A stretch of 64,000 bases of DNA, taken from NCBI GenBank assembly GCA_963825405.1, contig CAWGTB010000004.1:62001-126000 (forward strand). The letters run 5' to 3'. Position 1 is the first letter of the stretch; each line of letters starts with the position of its first letter. A program made the position numbers and the translations under genes. This DNA is from JACPNO01 sp963825405. Lineage in GTDB: Bacteria > Acidobacteriota > Terriglobia > Bryobacterales > Bryobacteraceae. The notes under the pieces are model-generated. The model was not told where the DNA came from and did not search any database. It worked only from the letters and a program-made list of their open reading frames with translations. This document shows positions 10,043 through 17,713 of the stretch, piece by piece.

Positions 10043-11083
10043 TCAGAACTGTCTCAAAAACCGCAAGTCCCCGCTCTGCATCAACCTAATATCGTCGATC
10101 CCATAGCGCATCATCGCCAGACGTGTAAGCCCCAACCCAAATGCGAATCCGTTCCACTTTTCCGGATCGACGCCGCTCATGCGCAGCACATTCGGGTTCA
10201 CCAGGCCGCATGGCAAAAGTTCCACCCAGCCGCTCTGCTTGCAAACCGGACATCCCACGCCGTCGCAAATCAGGCAATGAATATCCAATTCGAATCCAGG
10301 CTCGACGAACGGAAAAAAACCCGGCCGCAAGCGCACCACCACTTCGCGCCGGAATATTTCACTGAGCAGCGTCTTCATGAAATAGATCAGGTTCGCCACG
10401 GAGACGTCGCGGTCGATCATCATGCCTTCGACCTGGTCGAAGGTATGCTCGTGCGAAGCGTCCACGCTTTCGTTGCGAAACACGCGCCCTGGAGCGATCA
10501 TGCGCAGGGGCGGCTTAAAGCGCTCCATGCCACGAACCTGCACCGGCGAGGTGTGCGTGCGCAGCAAGTTTCCATCCGTAAGCCAGAACGTATCCTGCGT
10601 GTCGCGCGCCGGATGGTCCGGCGGAATATTGAGCGCGTCGAAGTTGTGGTATTCGGTTTCCACTTCCGGGCCATCGAGCACCGTGAATCCGAGCGACTGA
10701 AACAGGTCCTCAATCTCCATGCGGATTTGCGTCACCGGATGCAGGCTGCCAGGCCGCACGCCGGGCGCGGGCATCGTGAGGTCCAGCCATTCCCCGTCCA
10801 ACTTTTGCCGCAACGCGAGCGCGGCGAATTGATTTTGTTTGGATTCGAGCGCGGCTTCCAGCGCCTGCTTAGCCGCATTGAGCTGCTTGCCAACCGCGGC
10901 TCGCTCACTCGGGGCGAGCTTGCCCATCTCCTTGCTGGCCTGAGCCAAAACACCTTTGCGCCCCAGCGCGTCGATGCGGACGGACTCCAGTTCTTCAGCC
11001 GTCGCCGCCGCGGCAATGCGCGCGAGCGCGCCGGCTTCGAGATCGGTCAACTGTTTTTGCAGCGTGGATTCCACTGAGCTCAT
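10043..11083 (-). CDS. pheS: Phenylalanyl-tRNA synthetase alpha subunit
   Basis: Catalytic subunit of PheRS, 346 residues when started at ATG 11083 (an upstream in-frame extension runs into the preceding gene). It has the N-terminal coiled coil (residues ~1-90), motif 1 in the EIEDLFQSLGF region, motif 2 (MIAPGRVFRNESVDASHEHTF) and motif 3 (FGLGLTRLAMMRYGI). A CDGVGCPVCKQSGW segment, a Cys-containing loop typical of many PheS proteins, lies about 65 residues before the end. It is intact, unlike its partner pheT. The 13-base gap to the gene upstream suggests co-transcription. Confidence 0.93.
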   Translation of the reverse strand: MSSVESTLQKQLTDLEAGALARIAAAATAEELESVRIDALGRKGVLAQASKEMGKLAPSERAAVGKQLNAAKQALEAALESKQNQFAALALRQKLDGEWLDLTMPAPGVRPGSLHPVTQIRMEIEDLFQSLGFTVLDGPEVETEYHNFDALNIPPDHPARDTQDTFWLTDGNLLRTHTSPVQVRGMERFKPPLRMIAPGRVFRNESVDASHEHTFDQVEGMMIDRDVSVANLIYFMKTLLSEIFRREVVVRLRPGFFPFVEPGFELDIHCLICDGVGCPVCKQSGWVELLPCGLVNPNVLRMSGVDPEKWNGFAFGLGLTRLAMMRYGIDDIRLMQSGDLRFLRQF

Positions 11084-11096
11084 GAGCGAATGCGTC

Positions 11097-11558
11097 TTAG
11101 GATGCCGGCGCGAAGAGCGCATCGGCGGTCTTCAATTCCCAGGCGAGGTGGTTGATGTAGAACAACAGCAGCGGTTCCGGGTACACCGTCTTGAAATTTT
11201 CAAACACACGCCCGGCCCAACCTTCGGTGAGAAATTTCACGGCTTCCAAATCCTTGGCAAAGAAGCCGTTTTCATTGGGAATTCCGAGAAAATCCAGGAC
11301 CGCCCCGATCATATCCAGATGCGAAACCAGAATCGCCTGGGCCAGATCGCGCGCCAGGTCGTCGTCGCCTTCGGCGATGCGTGCCCGCAAACGCGGCGCG
11401 GCCTTGCGTAAATTCTCAGTGTTCAGTTTGGCCAAATGGGCGCGGGTCTTGAATGGATCGTACATTTGAAAGGTCTTGAGTCTGCCAATCGAAATGCCGC
11501 GAACCAACTGCGTGAAGCGGTCTTCGCCCAGATGCAGGAACACCTCGGAGAGCTGCAT
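11097..11558 (-). CDS. Conserved-looking hypothetical protein upstream of pheS (153 aa)
   Basis: A soluble 153-residue protein, mostly helical by composition, with LVRGISIGRLKTFQMYDPFKTRAHLAKLN near the start and a central ARDLAQAILVSHLDMIGAVLDFLGI. There is no signal peptide and no family I can name. It starts 48 bases from the divergent purA gene and ends 13 bases before pheS, so it probably heads the pheS operon. The clean codon use and the lack of overlap on either side support a real gene. Confidence 0.65.
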   Translation of the reverse strand: MQLSEVFLHLGEDRFTQLVRGISIGRLKTFQMYDPFKTRAHLAKLNTENLRKAAPRLRARIAEGDDDLARDLAQAILVSHLDMIGAVLDFLGIPNENGFFAKDLEAVKFLTEGWAGRVFENFKTVYPEPLLLFYINHLAWELKTADALFAPAS

Positions 11559-11606
11559 ACGAAGGCCAGCGTAGCACAGTGCGCTACAATGATCGGTCGC
11601 CGTCTC

Positions 11607-12905
11607 ATGAGCAATATCGTCATATTAGGAGCGCAGTGGGGAGATGAAGGCAAGGGCAAGATCGTTGATTTGCTCTCCGACCGTTTCGACCTCGTGGCGC
11701 GTTACCAGGGCGGCCACAACGCCGGCCATACCGTAATCATTGGCGACAAGAAATTCATCTTAAAGCTGATTCCGAGCGGCATTCTGCGCCCTGGAATTCT
11801 GGCAGTAATCGGCAATGGCCTGGTGATCGACCCCGCCGCGCTGCTCAGCGAAATCGACTCGCTCGAAGCTGCCGGCATTCCTGTGGCCAAGCAACTCCGC
11901 ATCAGCAATCGCGCTCATGTGCTCCTGCCCGGACACCGCACGATGGAAAAAATGCTGGAAGGCATTGGGACAACGTCGCGCGGCATCGGCCCGGTGTACG
12001 AAGACAAAGCGGGGCGGCGCGGCATTCGCGTGGCCGAGTTGATGGACACCAAAAATTTCGGCGAGCATTTCGCGACGCTGGTCCGCGAAAAAGAAATCAT
12101 TGCGCGCGCGTTCGGTATCTTTGAGGACCACAATTACCCGCGCATGCGGGCTGAGTACGAAGGATTCGCGGAACGCATCCGGCCGTTGGTCTGCGATGCC
12201 GCAGTTCTGCTCAATGATGCCATCCGCGCCGGCAAGCGCGTGCTCTTCGAAGGCGCGCAAGGCACCATGCTCGATCTGGATCACGGCACTTATCCGTTCG
12301 TGACGTCTTCAAGCGCAGCCGCCGGCGGAGCGTCCACCGGCACGGGCGTGCCGCCGACCCGTATTCAAGGCGTCGTGGGTGTGTCGAAAGCTTACAACAC
12401 GCGCGTCGGCAGCGGGCCGTTCCCCACCGAATCGAACGATGCCCAGGGCGCTGCACTGCGCGAGCGCGGCCGCGAATTCGGCTCCGTGACAGGACGCCCA
12501 CGGCGCACCGGCTGGTTCGATGTGCCGCTGCTCCGCTACTCCGCCATGATCAATGGCTTCGATTCGCTAGTAGTCACCAAGCTGGATGTGCTGGACGAAA
12601 TGGATCCGATTCCAGTGTGCGTCGCCTATCGCTTAGCCGGCAAGGAAATCGTTGAGATGCCCGCTACCAGCCAAGGGCTGCAAGCGGTCGAGCCAGTTTA
12701 CGAATCCTTGCCGGGATGGAAAACTTCGACCGAAGGCATTTCGGACTACGAAAAGCTCCCCGCCAAAGCGCAGAGCTATTTGAAATTTATCGAGGACCGC
12801 ATCGGCGTCGAGATCGGCTGCATTTCGACCGGCCCGGAGCGGAATCAAACCATCATACGGGCCGGATCGCGGTTTGAGGAATTTTTTCCGCAAATCGGTC
12901 GGTGA
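11607..12905 (+). CDS. purA: Adenylosuccinate synthetase
   Basis: GTP-dependent ligation of IMP and aspartate, the first committed step to AMP. The ATG at 11607 is chosen because the invariant N-terminus NIVILGAQWGDEGKGKIVD follows at residue 3; an in-frame ATG at 11589 is possible. The 432 residues show the GDEGKGK P-loop, the GGHNAGHT motif, TTSRGIGPVYEDKAGRRG, and the C-terminal GPERNQTI substrate loop. The gene is intact. Its last 53 bases overlap the end of the convergent MFS gene. Confidence 0.95.
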   Translation: MSNIVILGAQWGDEGKGKIVDLLSDRFDLVARYQGGHNAGHTVIIGDKKFILKLIPSGILRPGILAVIGNGLVIDPAALLSEIDSLEAAGIPVAKQLRISNRAHVLLPGHRTMEKMLEGIGTTSRGIGPVYEDKAGRRGIRVAELMDTKNFGEHFATLVREKEIIARAFGIFEDHNYPRMRAEYEGFAERIRPLVCDAAVLLNDAIRAGKRVLFEGAQGTMLDLDHGTYPFVTSSSAAAGGASTGTGVPPTRIQGVVGVSKAYNTRVGSGPFPTESNDAQGAALRERGREFGSVTGRPRRTGWFDVPLLRYSAMINGFDSLVVTKLDVLDEMDPIPVCVAYRLAGKEIVEMPATSQGLQAVEPVYESLPGWKTSTEGISDYEKLPAKAQSYLKFIEDRIGVEIGCISTGPERNQTIIRAGSRFEEFFPQIGR

Positions 12906-14145
12906 AACGCCGTTCCGGCAGCAGCCAATACACAAGCGCGATGGACAGCGGGTGCATCAGTCCCGCCAGCAAAAATACCGGCGCATAAGAAAAACGTTGT
13001 ACCAGATAGCCGGTTCCCAAATTCGCCAGAATTCCGCCCACCGCGCCGCCCATTCCCGTGAAGCCCGCCACTGTCCCGACTTCGCTGCCGCGGAACACAT
13101 CGGTCGGCAGGGTTTGAATATTCGCGGTCCAAAACGCGTGACCGAAGGTGATGAAGCAAGTGGCGCCGATGGCCATCCAGGCGTGTGGCACGAAGGGCGC
13201 AAGCATCGCCACCGGCATGAACGCCGCCCCCGCGAGCATGATGGCTTTGCGCGCGCTCGGCAGCGACCAGCCCCTACGCACCAGCCATCCCGAAAGCCAG
13301 CCGCCTAGAAAATAACCAACGTCGCCGAAAATGAACGGCACCCAAGCGTACTTTCCCACCATGGCAAGATCGAACCCGCGCTCGCGCCGCAGATATTCCG
13401 GCAGCCAGAAGATCACGAAATAAATCACAGGGTCTGTGAAGAATCGCGCCAGAGCCAGCGTCCAACACTCGCGCGTGAGAACCAGCTTGAAATAACTGAC
13501 GCGCGCCGGCGCAGCTTCTTCCGGAGGACGCACCTGATTCTTAATCGCGGAATATTCGCCGGCGCTCAGCCAGCGGTTCAAGTGCGGCGGCTGATACAGG
13601 ATGAGCCAGACCGTGAGCCAGATCAATCCCAGCCCGCCCGTGAAGAGAAATGCGAAGCGCCACCCGAAACGAATAGTAAGAAATGCCACGGCCGGCGGCG
13701 CGATGGCGGCTCCCATCGACGCTCCGGCATTGAATATTCCCACGCCTAGCGCACGCTGATTCGGCGGCAGCCATTCGGCCACGGCTTTGGCGGCAGCGGG
13801 CCAATTACCCGGCTCCGCTAAGCCGAGCATGAAGCGAAATCCAGCCAGCGACCATTTGCCAAATGCGACTGCATGCAGCATCGCCGCCATCGACCACGTG
13901 AAGATGAACACTGCGAATCCACGGCGGGTGCCGAGACGATCCACCACGTAACCCGATCCCGCATAGCCAATCGCATAAGCCAGCAGGAACAGCGCGAGCA
14001 CGTAGGAGTAATCCTGCTCGCTCATGGAAAATTCGCGCCGCAGGTCGGTAGAGACGATGGAGAGTGCCAAGCGATCGGTGTAGTTGATCATGGTCGCCAG
14101 GAAAAGCATGGCAGCGATGACCCACCGCAACTTGGGAATCTTCAC
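12853..14145 (-). CDS. MFS transporter of the anion:cation symporter (hexuronate/ExuT-like) type
   Basis: A 430-residue, 12-helix major facilitator. The start is placed at GTG 14145, which gives a short cytoplasmic KIPKLRW before helix 1 and clears the PadR gene that ends at 14165. The helix-1 NYTDRLALSIV segment, the GYVVDRLGTRRG loop 2-3 signature, and LGLAEPGNWPAAAKAVAEW in helix 4 match the ACS subfamily, which imports hexuronates and related organic anions. The substrate cannot be told. It is the third gene of a Cdd1/PadR/MFS run and so is probably controlled by the PadR protein. The 3' end overlaps purA. Confidence 0.85.
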   Translation of the reverse strand: MKIPKLRWVIAAMLFLATMINYTDRLALSIVSTDLRREFSMSEQDYSYVLALFLLAYAIGYAGSGYVVDRLGTRRGFAVFIFTWSMAAMLHAVAFGKWSLAGFRFMLGLAEPGNWPAAAKAVAEWLPPNQRALGVGIFNAGASMGAAIAPPAVAFLTIRFGWRFAFLFTGGLGLIWLTVWLILYQPPHLNRWLSAGEYSAIKNQVRPPEEAAPARVSYFKLVLTRECWTLALARFFTDPVIYFVIFWLPEYLRRERGFDLAMVGKYAWVPFIFGDVGYFLGGWLSGWLVRRGWSLPSARKAIMLAGAAFMPVAMLAPFVPHAWMAIGATCFITFGHAFWTANIQTLPTDVFRGSEVGTVAGFTGMGGAVGGILANLGTGYLVQRFSYAPVFLLAGLMHPLSIALVYWLLPERRFTDRFAEKIPQTAIRPV

Positions 14146-14164
14146 GAGAGGACCAGCGTAACAC

Positions 14165-14767
14165 TTAGCGGCGCCGGGCCGGGGCGCGCAGATTGATTTC
14201 TTTCTTAAGGCGTCCAAGCCAGCGCAGCTCGGTGCGGAATTGTTCAATGATTAGGCTCACCATCCATACGGCCTCGTGGTAGCGATGGCCCACTTCGGCG
14301 CGAATACCGCGCAGGGTGGCCTCCTCGCGTGCCAGTTCTTTCTCTAGAAATTTCTGGCGGCGGACGATTTGCCGGAGGAATACGCCGGGCCGCGCCTGCC
14401 AGGAGAGCGCGATCCATGTGAGAAAGGCGGGCCGGTCGCGCTGCAGTGCCCAGTCGCCACGCTCGAGGGCGTCGGCCAGAGCGGTGCGTCCTTTGGCGGC
14501 GGTCAAGAAAACGCGGCGCTCCGGACCGGCGACGGGCGATTCGCTTTCAGTGGCGCGAATCAACCCGAGACGCGCCAGCTTCTCCAGCGAGTAATACACC
14601 TGCGGCCGCGAGATACCAGCCCAATCTCGCACTTCACGGCGCTCGAGTTCCAGATTCGCCTCGTAGCCGTGCATTGGCCGTTCAGCTAGGAGGCTCAGCA
14701 GGACGAGATCCGGCGTGGTCAGTTCGCGCGTTTTTTTCGTCTGCGGCTCCAGTACCACCACTGACAT
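14165..14767 (-). CDS. PadR-family transcriptional regulator
   Basis: 200 residues. The N-terminal winged helix (residues ~18-95) has the PadR signature: LLSLLAERPMHGYEANLELE, then SRPQVYYSLEKLARLGLI, and a wing with GPERRVFLTAAKG. The C-terminal part is a long, Arg-rich helical dimerisation region. It lies between a Cdd1-like gene, which it overlaps by 49 bases, and an MFS gene. PadR proteins usually repress their own operon and a neighbouring transporter by binding a dyad, and the strong palindrome at 14994-15041 is the obvious candidate operator. The inducer is unknown. Confidence 0.88.
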   Translation of the reverse strand: MSVVVLEPQTKKTRELTTPDLVLLSLLAERPMHGYEANLELERREVRDWAGISRPQVYYSLEKLARLGLIRATESESPVAGPERRVFLTAAKGRTALADALERGDWALQRDRPAFLTWIALSWQARPGVFLRQIVRRQKFLEKELAREEATLRGIRAEVGHRYHEAVWMVSLIIEQFRTELRWLGRLKKEINLRAPARRR

Positions 14768-14997
14768 TGTTCGACAGGCAGGCGCGGGTCTCTAGCCTGC
14801 GCGACGGCGGCTTGGAATACATCCAGACAGCAGATGTCGTAATGCTTACCGGTCACGTCGCAGAGCTTGGTGTAGAGCTTCTTGGGATCCTGCAGGGCCA
14901 AATGATTTACATCACGAATGCCGAGAATTTGGAAATCACGCAGGAAGGCGGGCCCCACGCATACCAGATCTTTCAGGGCACGTTGTTCGGTGGTCAT
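14719..14997 (-). CDS. Cdd1 ('pathogenicity locus') family helix-hairpin-helix protein
   Basis: 92 residues. The helix-hairpin-helix-like start (LKDLVCVGPAFLRDFQILGI) followed by LYTKLCDVTGKHYDICCLDVFQAAV and the closing WWYW motif match the Cdd1 family, a small group with a putative DNA-binding fold and no settled role. The 3' end overlaps padR by 49 bases in another frame, a strong sign of one transcript. The start codon lies inside the left arm of the 14994-15041 inverted repeat, so occupancy of that operator would also block initiation here. Confidence 0.8.
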   Translation of the reverse strand: MTTEQRALKDLVCVGPAFLRDFQILGIRDVNHLALQDPKKLYTKLCDVTGKHYDICCLDVFQAAVAQARDPRLPVEQCQWWYWSRRRKKRAN

Positions 14998-15041
14998 GAT
15001 ACTAGTCTAATATAGACTAGTTGCCGAGACAAGTATCATGA
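14994..15041 (-). promoter_or_regulatory. Nested perfect palindrome, probable PadR operator
   Basis: Two inverted repeats are nested. The outer arms TCATGATACT (14994-15003) and AGTATCATGA (15032-15041) are exact complements. The inner arms ACTAGTCTA (15001-15009) and TAGACTAGT (15013-15021) are also exact, around a 3-base centre. The site covers the start codon of the Cdd1-like gene and the promoter region of the Cdd1-PadR-MFS operon. PadR regulators bind short AT-rich dyads, so an autoregulatory operator is the simplest reading. The outer arms also contain an ATG on each strand (14995-14997 minus, 15038-15040 plus). Confidence 0.65.
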
Positions 15042-15069
15042 AGCCGTTCGCCGGGCGATTGTACTGGTC

Positions 15070-15555
15070 TTGTTCGCTTGCTCGGGGTGTGCCGTGCGCC
15101 AGCCATTGCATAGCTGGCAACCCGCGCTGCCAAAGGATGTTGGCATGATCCCGCTCATCGCAGTCATGGTGAATGGAGCTGAGGTCCTGCTGACCCGAGG
15201 TTCCAGCGTGTCACAGGCCATCGAGAGTGCTGGAACACCGAAGTCCGGCGCCGTGCTGCGGCGTCTGTTACCGGCGGCGAAACCATCTCCTGGAAAGAGT
15301 AGGCTTCGCAGCAGGTATCATGGAATCGTGCTCTCTGCACGCAAGTGGATAGCGATCTCGTGCCTTCTGGCGGTTTTGCTGGCGGCGTTGTTCCTGCCCG
15401 CCACATCCGGCCTGTTCCTCGCGATCCTGGTTCCGCTTTGGTTCTTCTGCGCGCTCGCCGCTAGCGCGCTGCCGCGGCACGCCCCGGATTCTCACGCGGC
15501 GCCCCGATCTCCCTTCCTTTCGCCAGCCGCCTCCCGCGCTCCTCCCGCCTTCTAG
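15070..15555 (+). CDS. Hypothetical lipoprotein/membrane protein, possibly two genes or frameshifted at its start
   Basis: The open frame codes for 161 residues. Its beginning (LFACSGCAV preceded in frame by hydrophobic codons IVLVL) looks like a lipobox, and one indel near 15055 would join it to the ATG at 15038, giving a proper lipoprotein signal. The middle part (MVNGAEVLLTRGSSVSQAIESAG) resembles a short beta-grasp/SLBB-like segment, but this is weak. After an in-frame GTG at 15328 the sequence has two hydrophobic helices and a Pro/Ala tail, which could be a separate 75-residue membrane protein. No family is recognised. Confidence 0.35.
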   Translation: MFACSGCAVRQPLHSWQPALPKDVGMIPLIAVMVNGAEVLLTRGSSVSQAIESAGTPKSGAVLRRLLPAAKPSPGKSRLRSRYHGIVLSARKWIAISCLLAVLLAALFLPATSGLFLAILVPLWFFCALAASALPRHAPDSHAAPRSPFLSPAASRAPPAF

Positions 15556-15609
15556 CTCTCGCAATGAGCTGGCCGTCGCATGACGGCGCCAAGGAAGTCT
15601 GGAGGATTT

Positions 15610-15801
15610 ATGTCCATGAAACAACGTTTGCGCAGTGTGTTCCTCTGTCTCGTTCTCTGTGCGGCTCTCGGCATGGGTGCACCAATGCGTCCGGAAGAAA
15701 TTGAAGAGCTGATGCGCGCTATGAATCAGCCCAAAATCGTTCATACGCTGCCCGATGAAACCGACGATGGCGACAAGCTCATGAAGCGCTTCAAACCCTG
15801 A
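15610..15801 (+). CDS. Small exported hypothetical protein
   Basis: About 63 residues. A strong GGAGG at 15601-15605 sits before two in-frame ATGs, 15610 and 15616; the second has the better spacing. The product has a signal peptide (SVFLCLVLCAALGMG) followed by a short charged mature part, MRPEEIEELMRAMNQPKIVHTLP, ending in KLMKRFKP. I believe similar tiny exported proteins are common in Solibacter-like genomes, but their function is unknown. It lies 41 bases upstream of the MFS gene on the same strand. Confidence 0.65.
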   Translation: MSMKQRLRSVFLCLVLCAALGMGAPMRPEEIEELMRAMNQPKIVHTLPDETDDGDKLMKRFKP

Positions 15802-15842
15802 GGCGACGTGCGTCCGGATATACTTGAAAGAACGCCTTTCGC

Positions 15843-17030
15843 ATGACTCCCACCGTACTCGAGCGAGCCCCGCAGCAGCGGATGCACCAGGCCGTGCGCA
15901 CGGCCAGCCTGGCGATGATACTGTTCTGCGTCAGCCATTTTTTCATCGACATGTATTCCGGAGCGATGGGTGCGCTGCAGCCGATGCTGGTGAGCCAGTA
16001 CCGGCTCTCTTTCACACAGGCCGGAATCCTGGGCGGCACGCTATACTTTTCTTCCTCAATGCTCCAGCCGTTCTACGGCTATCTTTCCGACCGGTTCCAT
16101 ACCAGGCTTTTCACCACGCTCGCCCCGGCAATTGCCGGAATTTTCATTTCCGCCGTGGGCTTCGCTCCCGACTACCGGGCGCTGCTGGTAATGGTATTTC
16201 TGGGCGGCTGCGGAATGGCCTCGTTTCATCCGCAGGCGGCAGCCAACGTGATCGCCGGCGTAGTGCGCAACCGGGGCCGCGCGATGGCTATATTTGTAAG
16301 CTCCGGCACGTTCGGTCTGGCGCTCGCGCCCACATTCTTTTCTAAAGTTTCCCAGCGTTGGGGGCTCCCCGGCGCCGTGTGGCTGGCGGTTCCTGGCATC
16401 GCCATGACGCTGGTGCTCCTGGTTTGGCAGCGCGCCCCAGTGCGCCTCACGCACGTGGCACAACCGTTCAACTGGGCGCCACTCCGCGCAGTATGGAAAC
16501 CGATGACCATTCTCTACTTTTTGGTTTTCCTACGTTCGGCGGTGCAGGTTACTTTCAGCCAGTTTCTCCCGCTCTTCCTCAACACGCAGCGGGGCTACTC
16601 GCTTTCGCAGGCGAGCTATAGTCTGACGCTGTACTTGTTCGCCGGCGCACTCGGCGGATTCGCGGGCGGCGCTTTGGCGGACCGTTTCGGCGGACGCCGC
16701 GTCATCATGATTTCGATGATCGGCTCGGTGCCTTTTCTAGCGCTGTTTTTGTTTACCAGCGGCATCGTGTCCACCCTGGCGCTGATGATGGGCGGGCTGA
16801 TCATGCTCTTCACGATTCCCGTAAACGTGGTGATGGCCCAGGAACTCGCGCCCTCGCAGACCGGCACCGTCTCCGCGCTGATGATGGGTTTCGCGTGGGG
16901 ATCGGCGGGCCTGATTTTTATCCCGTTAACTGGCTGGGTGTCGGATGTGTTCTCGATGCAAGCCGCGTTTATCGGACTGGTGCTGCTTCCGCTCATCGGT
17001 TTCTTCCTGGCGCTGAAATTACCCAAATGA
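15843..17030 (+). CDS. MFS transporter, fosmidomycin-resistance (Fsr)-like
   Basis: 395 residues, 12 predicted helices. The SHFFIDMYSGAMGALQPML segment of helix 1, the YGYLSDRF loop and FHPQAAANVIAG in helix 4 are characteristic of the Fsr-like drug-efflux subfamily. The second half has the repeated loop motif GGALADRFGGRR. The start codon ATG at 15843 is the first clear one. The stop overlaps the queC start by four bases (ATGA), so it is translationally coupled to queuosine-precursor genes. Whether the transporter has anything to do with deazaguanines is open; efflux of small toxic compounds is the family expectation. Confidence 0.85.
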   Translation: MTPTVLERAPQQRMHQAVRTASLAMILFCVSHFFIDMYSGAMGALQPMLVSQYRLSFTQAGILGGTLYFSSSMLQPFYGYLSDRFHTRLFTTLAPAIAGIFISAVGFAPDYRALLVMVFLGGCGMASFHPQAAANVIAGVVRNRGRAMAIFVSSGTFGLALAPTFFSKVSQRWGLPGAVWLAVPGIAMTLVLLVWQRAPVRLTHVAQPFNWAPLRAVWKPMTILYFLVFLRSAVQVTFSQFLPLFLNTQRGYSLSQASYSLTLYLFAGALGGFAGGALADRFGGRRVIMISMIGSVPFLALFLFTSGIVSTLALMMGGLIMLFTIPVNVVMAQELAPSQTGTVSALMMGFAWGSAGLIFIPLTGWVSDVFSMQAAFIGLVLLPLIGFFLALKLPK

Positions 17031-17713
17031 CCGCGGTCCGCACTGCCGTGTGCCTGTTAAGCGGCGGGCTCGACTCCGCAACGTGCCTGGCTCTCGCGCG
17101 CCGTGACGGCTTTGCATCCTACGCGCTCTCGTTCGATTACGGGCAGCGCCACCGCGTGGAACTGGATGCGGCGCGGCGCGTGGCGCAGAGCCTAAACGCC
17201 GAGGAGCACGTGGTAGCAAAGATCGATCTGCGCATGTTCGGCCAATCCGCGCTTACCGATGACGCCATCGCCGTGCCCAAGGGCCGTGCGTTGGATACCG
17301 CCGACATTCCCGTGACCTACGTGCCGGCGCGCAATACGGTTTTTCTCTCCTTCGCGCTAGCCTGGGCGGAAGTGCTGGGGTCGTGCGATATTTTCATCGG
17401 CGTGAATGCGCTCGATTATTCCGGCTACCCCGATTGCCGGCCGGAATTTATCGCGGCCTACGAGCACATGGCCAACCTGGCCACAAAGGCCGGCGTCGAG
17501 GGTACGACGCAAATCAAAATTCATACTCCGCTCATCGCGCTGTCGAAAGCCGGCATCGTGCGCCTGGCGAGTGAACTCGGTTTGGATTTTTCCCTCACCC
17601 ACAGTTGCTACGATCCCGATCCAGCGGGACATGCCTGCGGCGCGTGCGACTCCTGCGTGCTGCGGCGCAAAGGTTTCGCGGAGGCGGGCATCATCGACCC
17701 GGCGGCGCAGTGA
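17027..17713 (+). CDS. queC: 7-cyano-7-deazaguanine (preQ0) synthase
   Basis: ATP-dependent conversion of 7-carboxy-7-deazaguanine to preQ0, on the path to queuosine or other deazapurines. 228 residues from ATG 17027, which overlaps the MFS stop. The PP-loop CLLSGGLDSATCL is at residues ~9-21, the ALSFDYGQRH motif follows, and the zinc site with HSCYDPD and CGACDSC is near the C-terminus, all as in QueC. The next gene is queE, the enzyme that makes its substrate. No queD or queF is in this window. Confidence 0.93.
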   Translation: MTAVRTAVCLLSGGLDSATCLALARRDGFASYALSFDYGQRHRVELDAARRVAQSLNAEEHVVAKIDLRMFGQSALTDDAIAVPKGRALDTADIPVTYVPARNTVFLSFALAWAEVLGSCDIFIGVNALDYSGYPDCRPEFIAAYEHMANLATKAGVEGTTQIKIHTPLIALSKAGIVRLASELGLDFSLTHSCYDPDPAGHACGACDSCVLRRKGFAEAGIIDPAAQ

